Positions 46,664 to 56,400 of a stretch of 64,000 bases of DNA are shown piece by piece. Each line of letters begins with the position of its first letter. Position 1 is the first letter of the stretch. The notes beneath the pieces were generated by a model. It was not told the DNA's origin, did not search any database, and saw only the letters and a program-made list of their open reading frames with translations. The DNA comes from Pseudohalioglobus sediminis (lineage in GTDB: Bacteria; Pseudomonadota; Gammaproteobacteria; Pseudomonadales; Halieaceae), in contig NZ_VTUX01000006.1 of the NCBI RefSeq assembly GCF_008370495.1, positions 62,001-126,000 on the forward strand, given 5' to 3'. Both the position numbers and the translations under genes were made by a program.

Positions 46664-49607
46664 CCTGGCGCAGATACTGCTGTTTGTTGCGGTTTACCTT
46701 TCGGGCCTGTTCGCCGTCGCCTACCTCGCCGATCGCGGCACTATCCCCGCCAGGATTACCAAGCACCCCGCGGTTTACGTATTGTCGCTCGGCGTATTTG
46801 CCGGCGCCATGGCCAGCAACGGGGTCATCGACATCGCCTATCACTATGGCTACAACTTCCTGCTTTATTATGCCGGTGCTGGCCTGGTGTTCGTGCTGGC
46901 GACGATGCTCCTGTTCCCGTTACTGCGCCTGTCGCGGGTGTACCAGTTGTCCTCACTCGCGGATATGCTCGTATTTCGCTTTCGCAGCCCCCGGGTGGGT
47001 GCTGCGATCACCATCGCCATGTGCCTGGCCCTGCTGCCCATGCTGGCACTGCAGATTCAGGCGGTGGGCGACAGCGTTCACATCCTCGCGGGACATGATC
47101 ATCCGCTGGATGATGCCGGCTTTCATCACGAGGGTGTGGCGCTGCTCACCTGCCTGGTGATCGTGGTGTTCGCCATCCTGTTTGGCACCCGCCACCTCTC
47201 CTCCCAGGATCGCAACACCGGCCTGGTGACGGCGATGGCCTTCGAATCGCTGGTCAAGCTGGCGGCACTGAGCCTGCTGATGCTGGTTGCGATCTACGGT
47301 GTCTTCGATGGCCATGGCGATATGCAACAGTGGCTGCAACAGTCCCCCGCGGCAGAGCAGCAATTGACGCGCCGGCTGCCCCTCGAGCATACGCACTCGC
47401 TGATGCTGGTATTTTTCGCTGGCGCCGTGTGCATGCCGCACATCTTTCATATGCTGTTTGCGGAAAACACCGACACCCGAGACCTGCGCAGCGCCACCTG
47501 GGGTATGCCGCTGTACATGATGCTGTTGAGCCTGCCAGTGCTCCCGCTGGCCTGGGCCGGCATGCGCCTGCAGCACGATCTGCCCATGGCTTACACGGGC
47601 CTGGCCATGGGCGCGAGCCTGGCGTCACCTGCCGTGAGCAGCATTGCCTTTGTCGCCACGCTCTCCGCTGCCAGCGCGACAATCATCGTGGCCACGCTGG
47701 CACTGGCGAACATGTGCCTGAATCACCTGGTGCTGCCCTCGCGCCTGCTCAACCTGGGGCAGGACGGCAGTATCTATCGCAACCTGAAGTGGCTGCGCCG
47801 CGCCCTGATCGCGGTGCTGATCCTCGCCGGTTACCTGTTCTATCTCAGCCTCAGTGGGCGACAAAGCCTGGTGGAACTCGGTCTGGTCGCTTTCTCCGGG
47901 ACCCTGCAGTTTCTTCCCGGCCTGGTGGCGACGCCCTACTGGCCCAGGGCAAACAGGATCGGGCTGCTGGCCGGACTGTGGGGCGGTCTGGGGTTCTGGT
48001 TTTTCACGGTGATGCTGCCCACCACCCGGGGCTACCTTCCGGAAATCGGCATCTGGTTCAGCGCGCTTGTCGGCGACACTGAGAACATCTGGGCCACGGC
48101 TACCGTGCTCGCCCTGTCAATCAATGTCGCCCTGTTTGTTGTGGTATCGCTGCTTACCCGCACCAGCGAGGAAGAGCGTGTGGCCGCAGAGATCTGTTCG
48201 ATGGACGATCTCGCACGACCTATCAGGCAAATGTTACCCCTGACCAGTGCCGCGGAGTTCGCCGACAAACTGGCCCCTGCACTGGGAGAAAACACCGCCC
48301 AGGCCGAACTGGAGAGAGCCCTGCAACAGCTGCAGTTCGCCCGCAGCGAGAGTAGACCCTATGCGCTGCGGCGATTGCGCCGGCGAATCGAGGCCAATCT
48401 ATCGGGCCTGCTGGGCCCGGCGGTGGCGCACAACATTGTCGAACGCTGCATCCCCATACAGGCGGGAGGCACTGAAGACATCAACCTGATAGAGCGCAGC
48501 CTGGACGCCTCGCACCAGTATTTTACCGGGCTGGCTGCCGACCTGGACGCGCTGCGCCGGCGCTACCGCGAGACATTGGACACACTGCCGGTGGGCATCT
48601 GTTCACTGGGCAGCGATGGCGAACTAATCATGTGGAACCGGAGCATGCAGGACATTACCGGTGTCGCCGCGGCGGATGTCCTGGGCTCCCTGTTGTCCGC
48701 CCTGCCGGAGCCCTGGCAGACGCTGTTCGATGATTTCCGCAACCATGAAAGCAACAGTGTGTTGAAGACGGAAGTAGAAGAGGCCAGCAGTGACTCGCGC
48801 TGGGTAAGCCTGCACAAGACCGAAACCCTGGAGGGCGACGTGATCCTGCTGGTGGAAGACATCACCGCGTTCGAGCGCATGGAAGAAGAACTGCTGCACA
48901 ACGAGCGGCTGGCCTCCATCGGGCGCCTGGCAGCCGGCGTTGCCCACGAGATCGGCAACCCGGTAACGGGCATCGCCTGCCTGGCCCAGAACCTGGAATA
49001 TGCCGAGGACCCGGAAGAGATCAGCAGCACCGCTGGCGAGATACTGAAGCAGACCGAGCGCGTTACCCGCATAGTCGAATCACTGGTGAACTTCTCCCAC
49101 GCCGGGTCCAGCACCGGGGAACTCGAACTGATGCCCTGCAACCTGGCGGACTGCGTCGATGAAGCCGTACACCTGTTGTCCCTGGACCGGGATGCACCCA
49201 GTATTGTTTTCCGCAATCACTGCGACCGCGAAATACTGGTCCTGGCGGACAGCCAGAGACTGCTGCAGGTGTTCGTCAATCTACTGGGCAATGCCCGCGA
49301 TGCCTGTGATGAAACCGGGCTGGTGCAGGTGCAGTCCTTCACCCGTGGCCAGCGCGTGTTGATCGATGTGGATGACAACGGCTGCGGCATTCCCGCCACA
49401 CTGAAGAGCCAGGTATTTGAGCCCTTTGTGACCACCAAGGATCCGGGTACGGGAACCGGCCTGGGACTGGCCCTGGTGTACAGCATCATGGAAGATCTCG
49501 GCGGCTCGATCCATCTGACCAGCCCGCTACAGTCGGGCCACAACCCGGGTACCCGCTTCACCCTCGAGTTGGCCCTTGCCAACTACGGGGAAACATTCGC
49601 AATGTAA
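46653..49607 (+). CDS. cbrA: Sensor histidine kinase CbrA (transporter-fused)
   Basis: 984 aa from the ATG at 46653, which lies inside cbrX. Residues 1-510 form a sodium/solute-symporter (SSS)-like module of about 13 helices; then a linker, a PAS domain (about 645-745), a dimerisation domain with phosphoryl H765 (AAGVAHEIGNP) and an ATPase domain (NLLGNARDACDETG, DNGCGIP, GTGLGLALV). In Pseudomonas CbrA-CbrB controls carbon/nitrogen balance and the Crc system, and its transporter module is linked to histidine uptake. An 87-base gap leads to cbrB. Confidence 0.95.
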   Translation: MNFSLAQILLFVAVYLSGLFAVAYLADRGTIPARITKHPAVYVLSLGVFAGAMASNGVIDIAYHYGYNFLLYYAGAGLVFVLATMLLFPLLRLSRVYQLSSLADMLVFRFRSPRVGAAITIAMCLALLPMLALQIQAVGDSVHILAGHDHPLDDAGFHHEGVALLTCLVIVVFAILFGTRHLSSQDRNTGLVTAMAFESLVKLAALSLLMLVAIYGVFDGHGDMQQWLQQSPAAEQQLTRRLPLEHTHSLMLVFFAGAVCMPHIFHMLFAENTDTRDLRSATWGMPLYMMLLSLPVLPLAWAGMRLQHDLPMAYTGLAMGASLASPAVSSIAFVATLSAASATIIVATLALANMCLNHLVLPSRLLNLGQDGSIYRNLKWLRRALIAVLILAGYLFYLSLSGRQSLVELGLVAFSGTLQFLPGLVATPYWPRANRIGLLAGLWGGLGFWFFTVMLPTTRGYLPEIGIWFSALVGDTENIWATATVLALSINVALFVVVSLLTRTSEEERVAAEICSMDDLARPIRQMLPLTSAAEFADKLAPALGENTAQAELERALQQLQFARSESRPYALRRLRRRIEANLSGLLGPAVAHNIVERCIPIQAGGTEDINLIERSLDASHQYFTGLAADLDALRRRYRETLDTLPVGICSLGSDGELIMWNRSMQDITGVAAADVLGSLLSALPEPWQTLFDDFRNHESNSVLKTEVEEASSDSRWVSLHKTETLEGDVILLVEDITAFERMEEELLHNERLASIGRLAAGVAHEIGNPVTGIACLAQNLEYAEDPEEISSTAGEILKQTERVTRIVESLVNFSHAGSSTGELELMPCNLADCVDEAVHLLSLDRDAPSIVFRNHCDREILVLADSQRLLQVFVNLLGNARDACDETGLVQVQSFTRGQRVLIDVDDNGCGIPATLKSQVFEPFVTTKDPGTGTGLGLALVYSIMEDLGGSIHLTSPLQSGHNPGTRFTLELALANYGETFAM

Positions 49608-49694
49608 CCTTTGGACCCATTTGGGCCGCTCAAACTGGCATATTTTTCACAGTAGCGCTATGTTGTGAACTATCTACACAAAAGGCAAAACCCC

Positions 49695-51134
<1,440 letters not shown>

Positions 51135-51136
51135 AC

Positions 51137-51183
51137 GTTACCCTGACGCCAGAAGTTACCCCGCGCAGGGTAGGATGGTAACA
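51137..51183 (+). promoter_or_regulatory. Candidate CbrB upstream activating sites
   Basis: GTTACC at 51137-51142 and 51155-51160 faces GGTAAC at 51177-51182. The last two form an inverted pair with 16 bases between. CbrB sites in Pseudomonas are reported as TGTTAC/GTAACA half-sites. The pair ends about 77 bases before the sigma-54 promoter, a normal enhancer distance. Binding is inferred. Confidence 0.6.
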
Positions 51184-51259
51184 ATACTGTCACATGCGCC
51201 GGGTCACGGCAGCAGCAAGATATGCCCATCTCATTGTTTTTAAAAGATTATTCCATTTA

Positions 51260-51275
51260 TGGCACGGGCAATGCT
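51260..51275 (+). promoter_or_regulatory. Sigma-54 promoter of the CrcZ-like RNA
   Basis: TGGCACGGGCAATGCT has GG at 51261-51262 and GC at 51273-51274 with exactly ten bases between, the fixed -24/-12 spacing. It matches the consensus TGGCACG-N4-TTGCW at all but one position. Transcription would start near 51286. Confidence 0.8.
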
Positions 51276-51285
51276 ATCTAGAGGC

Positions 51286-51570
51286 CAGCGTCGCCAATAA
51301 AAATAATAGATGCTAAATAAAAATAATACACATCACTATGGACCTGGATGGGGAAGTTCGCTTCCCCTTCAATTTCATATGCTTGAGGTAGGGTGACGCG
51401 ACGCAAACAGCGTGGCCATAAGCCCTCTGAACTGCAAACAAATTACTGTTAAACGCTTTGGGCCTGACAATAAGACTGTGTTTTTATAGTGCCTATAACA
51501 ATAACAGCACCAGAGAAATAACAATAACTCCTGAAGTGAGACCTGGATGGGGAAGACACTGTCTTCCCCG
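51286..51570 (+). ncRNA. crcZ: CrcZ-like small RNA (Hfq/Crc decoy)
   Basis: In the 490-base gap between cbrB and pcnB, the position of CrcZ in Pseudomonas, behind a sigma-54 promoter. A-rich Hfq-type tracts: AATAAAAATAAT at 51296-51307 and 51316-51327, then CAATAAC-containing tracts at about 51496-51507 and 51515-51528. Two modules each end in GACCTGGATGGGGAAG (51341-51356 and 51540-51555) that starts a hairpin (51350-51367 with a TTCG loop; 51549-51569 with a nine-pair stem). CrcZ-type RNAs soak up Hfq-Crc and lift catabolite repression. No long U-tract follows, so the 3' end is approximate. Confidence 0.72.
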
Positions 51571-51627
51571 TCAACTTACCCCTCTCCCCGCCACCGACAC
51601 GCGCGACGACTGTGTTAGACTGCGCCG

Positions 51628-52965
51628 TTGTTAAAACCGCCACGCGAACAGGCTATACCCTTCTTGAAAGTCATCCCCAGAGACCAACACTGCATATCCC
51701 GCAAGAACATCAGCGACAGCGCGCTGAAGGTGATGTCGCGCCTGCGTTCACAGGGCCACCAGGCCTACCTCGTCGGCGGCGCGGTCCGGGACCTGCTGCT
51801 CGGCGGACATCCCAAGGACTTCGATGTGGCCACAGACGCCACGCCGGAGGACGTACACGGGCTGTTTCGCAATTCACGCATTATCGGCCGCCGCTTTCGC
51901 ATCGTACATGTGCGCTTTGGGCGGGAAATCATCGAGGTAACCACCTTTCGCGGCCACCATGACAATGGCGAAGAAGACGCACACCCGCAGCGCGGCAACC
52001 ACTCGCGGCAATCCGACAAGGGCCTGCTGCTGCGCGACAATGTCTACGGCACGCTGGAAGAAGACGCCGTGCGCCGCGACCTCACCGTCAACGCGCTGTA
52101 CTACGATGCCGGCAAGTTCGAGGTGTTTGACCAGGTCGGCGGCCTGCGCGACCTCGAATCCCGCCTGATCCGCATCATCGGTGATCCGGCCCAGCGCTAT
52201 CGCGAGGACCCGGTGCGCATGTTGCGCACGGTGCGATTCGCCGCCAAGCTGGGTTTTGATATCGAAAAGACCACTGCCCGGGCCATACCTGCCTGTGCCC
52301 CGCTGCTGCGGGAAATACCTTCGGCGCGGCTGTTCGATGAGTTCCTCAAGCTGTTCCTCTCAGGATACGCCGCCAGCACACTCGATGAACTGCTGCGTCA
52401 CGACCTGCTCCAGTACCTGTTCGCCGAGACCAGCCACATCCTGCACGATGACCAGCACGCACTGGCGCTGATGCGGGCGGCGATGGTGAACACGGATAAA
52501 CGCATCGCCGAGGACAAGCCGGTGACGCCCGCCTTCCTGCTGGCGGCGCTGCTGTGGCCGGTTGCCCGCCGCGAGGCCACGCACCTTGAGAACCGCGGCG
52601 ACCCGCCCATGGTGGCCATGCACAGCGCGGCACAGCAAACCATCGGTGAAGCCTGCCAGCAGGTGGCCATACCCCGACGCTTTAGCCAGCCCATGCGTGA
52701 AATCTGGGAGTTTCAACTGCGACTGCAGCGCCGGCAGGGGAAAAAGGCGGCAGAGCTGGTTGAACACCGGCGTTTTCGTGCCGCCTATGACTTCCTGCTG
52801 CTGCGCGAGCAGGCCGGTGAGGAAACCGGCGGTCTCGGCGAATGGTGGACCGAATTCCAGGAGTTACCGATGGAGCAGCGGCTGAGCAGCGCCCCCGCCG
52901 GGACAGACGCGCCCGGCTCGCGCAAGCGCAGATCGCGGCCCCGGCGGCGCAAGCCGAGGCAATGA
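51628..52965 (+). CDS. pcnB: Poly(A) polymerase I
   Basis: 445 aa. Adds poly(A) tails to RNA 3' ends. IPRDQHCISRKNISDSALKVMSRL opens the family; nucleotidyltransferase GGAVRDLLLGGHPKDFDVATDA and RRDLTVNALYYD follow, and the tail is basic (SRKRRSRPRRRKPRQ). No suitable ATG exists before the conserved region. TTG codons at 51628 and 51664 are the candidates; pcnB of E. coli also starts at a non-ATG codon. The stop overlaps folK (ATGA). Confidence 0.94.
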   Translation: MLKPPREQAIPFLKVIPRDQHCISRKNISDSALKVMSRLRSQGHQAYLVGGAVRDLLLGGHPKDFDVATDATPEDVHGLFRNSRIIGRRFRIVHVRFGREIIEVTTFRGHHDNGEEDAHPQRGNHSRQSDKGLLLRDNVYGTLEEDAVRRDLTVNALYYDAGKFEVFDQVGGLRDLESRLIRIIGDPAQRYREDPVRMLRTVRFAAKLGFDIEKTTARAIPACAPLLREIPSARLFDEFLKLFLSGYAASTLDELLRHDLLQYLFAETSHILHDDQHALALMRAAMVNTDKRIAEDKPVTPAFLLAALLWPVARREATHLENRGDPPMVAMHSAAQQTIGEACQQVAIPRRFSQPMREIWEFQLRLQRRQGKKAAELVEHRRFRAAYDFLLLREQAGEETGGLGEWWTEFQELPMEQRLSSAPAGTDAPGSRKRRSRPRRRKPRQ

Positions 52966-53459
52966 ACGCGGTTTACCTGGGCCTCGGCAGTAACCTGCAG
53001 AATCCGCTGGCGCAGTTGCGCGCCGCTGTGCGCTCACTGGACTCACTGCCCGACACCGAGCTGGTCGCCGTTTCCGGTGTCTGGCGCAGCGCCGCCATCG
53101 GCCCGGGCGAGCAACCGGACTATCTCAACGCCGTGGCCAGGCTGTCGACAGGCCTCACGCCGCACCAGTTGCTGGACCGGCTGCAGGACATCGAGAACAG
53201 CCAGGGCCGGGAGCGCGCTGTGCGCTGGGGAGCGCGCACACTGGACCTGGACATCCTGCTCTACGGCACTATGCAGCTGCATGACGAGCGCCTGGTGATA
53301 CCGCATCCGCGCATGAGGCAGCGGGATTTCGTGCTGCAGCCCCTGTTTGAGGTCGCAACAGGCACTTTGATGCTGCCCGATGGCGCCGAACTTGGTACAT
53401 TAGTAGCGGCATGTCCGCCGGGTGAACTCACCCGCACAGACCTGCTTCTCGTGCCCTGA
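52962..53459 (+). CDS. folK: HPPK, folate synthesis pyrophosphokinase
   Basis: 165 aa from the ATG at 52962. Transfers pyrophosphate to 6-hydroxymethyl-dihydropterin. YLGLGSNLQNPLAQLRAA, RERAVRWGARTLDLDILLYG and IPHPRMRQRDFVLQPL are the HPPK motifs. Coupled to pcnB by a four-base overlap, as in Pseudomonas. Confidence 0.96.
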   Translation: MNAVYLGLGSNLQNPLAQLRAAVRSLDSLPDTELVAVSGVWRSAAIGPGEQPDYLNAVARLSTGLTPHQLLDRLQDIENSQGRERAVRWGARTLDLDILLYGTMQLHDERLVIPHPRMRQRDFVLQPLFEVATGTLMLPDGAELGTLVAACPPGELTRTDLLLVP

Positions 53460-53512
53460 GCTGCGGCCAGAAGGCATGGCGTTAACAGGCCCTGACAAGG
53501 GAGAACAAGGCC

Positions 53513-54175
53513 ATCAAAATTGACCTGAACGGGCGCAAACCACCCGCTTACATCGCCGTGGAGGGCCCCATTGGCGTGGGCAAGACCACGCTCGCCAAAC
53601 GCCTCGCCGATACTTTCAACTACCAGACCCTGCTCGAGGAAGCGGAGCAAAACCCGTTCCTGGAGAAGTTCTACCGCAATCGCCAGCAGGCCGCGCTGGC
53701 CACGCAGCTTTTCTTCCTGTTCCAGCGCGCACAGAAACTCCAGGACCTGCGCCAGGCGGACATCTTCGAACCGGTGCGGGTGGCGGACTTCCTCATCGAA
53801 AAGGATCCACTGTTTGCCCGCATCAACCTGGACCGGGAAGAATTCCAGCTCTATGAAAAGGTGTACCAGCAGCTGACCATCGATGCGCCGAAACCCGACC
53901 TGGTAATCTATCTCCAAGCCTCCACGGATGTGCTGCTGTCGCGTATTGAAAACCGCGGCGTCGCCGCCGAGCAGGCCATAGAAAGGGAGTATCTGGAGCT
54001 TCTCAACGAAGTGTACAGTGAGTTCTTTCTATATTACGATGGCGCCCCCCTGCTGATCGTCAATGCCAGTGAAATCGACCTGGCCGGCAGCGACAGGGAC
54101 TATGAGCACCTGGTGGAGTACCTGCTGGATATCCGCAGCGGGCGCCACTATTTCAATCCAACGTTTTTCGGTTAA
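53513..54175 (+). CDS. Deoxynucleoside kinase, non-canonical start likely
   Basis: Deoxyadenosine/deoxyguanosine-kinase-like protein: P-loop EGPIGVGKTTLAKRL, the ERS-like FEPVRVADFLIEKD, and the lid region LLSRIENRGVAAEQAIEREYLELL. The first ATG/GTG in frame is GTG 53558, which would cut off the first strand (AYIAVEG). The frame is open back to 53486 with no ATG, GTG or TTG before it. A strong AAGGGAG ribosome site (53497-53503) points to ATC at 53513 or ATT at 53519. Such a gene between folK and panB is common in related bacteria. Confidence 0.85.
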   Translation: MKIDLNGRKPPAYIAVEGPIGVGKTTLAKRLADTFNYQTLLEEAEQNPFLEKFYRNRQQAALATQLFFLFQRAQKLQDLRQADIFEPVRVADFLIEKDPLFARINLDREEFQLYEKVYQQLTIDAPKPDLVIYLQASTDVLLSRIENRGVAAEQAIEREYLELLNEVYSEFFLYYDGAPLLIVNASEIDLAGSDRDYEHLVEYLLDIRSGRHYFNPTFFG

Positions 54176-54191
54176 CGCAGCAAGGTCGCCC

Positions 54192-54983
54192 ATGGGCAAG
54201 GTTACTATCAGCACCCTGGACAAGATGAAGGCAAACGGCGAGAAGTTTGTCTGCATCACCGCCTATGACGCCACCTTCGCGCGCATTATCAGCGACGTCG
54301 GCGCCGAAACCATCCTGGTGGGTGATTCCCTGGGCATGGTGCTACAGGGCCACGACAGCACCATACCGGTCACCATGGAACACATGGCCTACCACACCGA
54401 GTGCGTGTGCAGGGCGGCACCGGATTCACTGGTGATTGCCGATATGCCCTTCATGAGCTACACCAGCCCCAAGCAAACCATGAAGAACGCCACTGAGCTG
54501 ATGCAGGCCGGCGCGCAGATGGTAAAGATGGAGGGCGGCACTTGGCTCTCCGACAGTATCAGCATGCTGGTAGAACGCGGCATCCCCGTCTGCGCCCACC
54601 TGGGGCTTACCCCGCAGTCGGTCAACCAGTTTGGTGGCTTCAAGGTCCAGGGACGCACCCCCAAGGAAGCAAAATCTATCCTCGCCGACGCGGTGGAGAT
54701 CCAGGACGCAGGCGCCAGCCTGCTGGTGCTGGAATGCATACCGGCAGAACTGGCGACGGATATCAGTTCCAAGCTGGACATACCGGTTATCGGCATTGGC
54801 GCCGGTGCCGGTACCGACGCACAGGTGCTGGTCATGCACGACCTGCTCGGCCTGTCGGAACATACCGCACGTTTCGTTGAGAATTTCATGGCCGGGCAGA
54901 CCACGATCCAGGGCGCACTCGGCGCTTTTGTCAAAGCGGTCAAGTCCGGCGAATACCCTCGCGACGAGCATACCTACAACTGA
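54192..54983 (+). CDS. panB: Ketopantoate hydroxymethyltransferase
   Basis: 263 aa from the ATG at 54192. First step of pantothenate synthesis. TAYDATFARIISDVGAETILVGDSLGMVLQGHDSTIPVT and GIGAGAGTDAQVLVMHDLLGL are family motifs. Follows the kinase gene by 16 bases. Unusually, panC does not follow directly but after 300 bases. Confidence 0.97.
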   Translation: MGKVTISTLDKMKANGEKFVCITAYDATFARIISDVGAETILVGDSLGMVLQGHDSTIPVTMEHMAYHTECVCRAAPDSLVIADMPFMSYTSPKQTMKNATELMQAGAQMVKMEGGTWLSDSISMLVERGIPVCAHLGLTPQSVNQFGGFKVQGRTPKEAKSILADAVEIQDAGASLLVLECIPAELATDISSKLDIPVIGIGAGAGTDAQVLVMHDLLGLSEHTARFVENFMAGQTTIQGALGAFVKAVKSGEYPRDEHTYN

Positions 54984-55199
54984 CGCGCCGGCGGGCAACC
55001 GCGACCCCACACCACCTGCTCCATACCTGCGGATAGCCCCCCAATGCGGTATGACGGCCGTGTTGTCCGGAATTCATTATTTGTTGTCAGCTGAGCTTAG
55101 TTATCGCCAATAAATAGCCCATCGGGGGCAATCGCCGCGCAGAAAATTTCGCCCTGTTCCATTGCCCGACATGGGTGCTTGGGGCATACTTTCGATCCC

Positions 55200-55242
55200 T
55201 TGAGAGCACTGCTTCAGGGCGGATATAACATCGAGTTATATC
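55200..55242 (+). promoter_or_regulatory. Promoter of panC with inverted-repeat operator
   Basis: In the 300-base panB-panC gap, TTGAGA (55200-55205) and TATAAC (55224-55229) are 18 bases apart. GATATAAC (55222-55229) and GTTATATC (55235-55242) form a perfect 8-bp inverted repeat with a five-base centre, covering the -10 and the expected start. It could be a repressor site or a 5' hairpin. The rest of the gap holds no gene. Confidence 0.55.
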
Positions 55243-55283
55243 TGGTTCAGCGTCGCCATACCAGCCGCGAGGAACTGCTAGCT

Positions 55284-56168
55284 ATGCGCACTTGCAACAA
55301 CAAGGCACAACTGCAGACAGCCGTTAAGCACTGCCGCAAGGAAGGCCAGACCGTGGCTTTCGTCCCCACCATGGGAAACCTGCACCAGGGCCACCTGGAC
55401 CTGGTACGTAAGGCGAGAAAGCTTTGCGACGTAGTGGTGGTTTCCATCTTCGTCAATCCCTTGCAATTCGGCCCCAACGAAGATCTTGACGCCTATCCGC
55501 GGACCATGGCCGCAGACAAGGAAAAGCTGTTCAGCGAGGGCGTGAATATTCTTTACGCACCCGGCGTCGATGACATTTATCCCGAGGGCATGGACCACCA
55601 GACAGTGGTCAGCGTTCCGGACCTGGGCGACACGCTTTGCGGCAGCAGCCGCCCCGGGCATTTTGACGGCGTTACCACCGTGGTCAGCAAACTGTTCAAC
55701 ATCGTACAACCTGACACGGCGATATTTGGCGAGAAGGATTTCCAGCAACTTTCCATCGTGCGCAAAATGGTGGAAGACCTGTGCATGCCGATCACCATAG
55801 TTGGCGTGGCCACAACGCGTGACCGTGACGGACTGGCAATGAGTTCTCGCAACGGCTACCTCAGCCCGGAAGAACGCCGCATCGCGCCGCTTCTGCACCA
55901 GACCCTGAATACCTGCCGTGAGGCGATCGCCTGCGGCTTCGACAATTTCCTGCAACTGGAATCACACGCCCGCATGCAGTTACTGCAGGCGGGCTTTGAG
56001 CCGGATTACTTCGCGATACGCGATGCCCGCACACTGCGCGCGGTGACTGACAATACCGAGGAAGTCGCCATTCTTGCAGCGGCGCGCCTGGGCAATACCA
56101 GGCTGATCGACAATGTGCGGCTGTCGCTGAACCCGGTGGACGACTGGCGCATGCTGGCCGACGGGTAA
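55284..56168 (+). CDS. panC: Pantothenate synthetase
   Basis: 294 aa from the ATG at 55284. Joins pantoate and beta-alanine using ATP. FVPTMGNLHQGHLDLV (HIGH-like HQGH), FGEKDFQQL and AMSSRNGYLS are family motifs. panD does not follow, in contrast to Pseudomonas. It has its own promoter candidate rather than sharing panB's. Confidence 0.97.
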   Translation: MRTCNNKAQLQTAVKHCRKEGQTVAFVPTMGNLHQGHLDLVRKARKLCDVVVVSIFVNPLQFGPNEDLDAYPRTMAADKEKLFSEGVNILYAPGVDDIYPEGMDHQTVVSVPDLGDTLCGSSRPGHFDGVTTVVSKLFNIVQPDTAIFGEKDFQQLSIVRKMVEDLCMPITIVGVATTRDRDGLAMSSRNGYLSPEERRIAPLLHQTLNTCREAIACGFDNFLQLESHARMQLLQAGFEPDYFAIRDARTLRAVTDNTEEVAILAAARLGNTRLIDNVRLSLNPVDDWRMLADG

Positions 56169-56338
56169 GTTTAGTCACTCATAAAGCGTTCCCGCCTCAA
56201 CCCTGTCAATCACCTTATGCGCGGGGATGACCAAAAAACTGGTCAGGGAATGAGTTCGAAAACGCACAAAGCCAGCACCGAGATCGGCGTGGGAAGGCCA
56301 TGAATTAACAAATGCCCACCAATTAGACCTTGGTCGGC

Positions 56339-56366
56339 TTGAATCGTCGGCGTTGCACCGTATCAT
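56339..56366 (+). promoter_or_regulatory. Candidate promoter of acs
   Basis: TTGAAT (56339-56344) and TATCAT (56361-56366) are 16 bases apart, placing the start near 56373, about 28 bases before the acs ATG. The ribosome site is TTGGAGCGG. The rest of the 230-base gap after panC shows nothing else clear. Confidence 0.4.
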
Positions 56367-56400
56367 CATCTGTCCTACATCACTCATTGGAGCGGCAGTC

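Noticed and set aside
51350-51367. First TTCG-looped hairpin as a strong terminator
   Set aside because: It is followed only by TTCAATTTC, not a T-run, and the A-rich module continues downstream.
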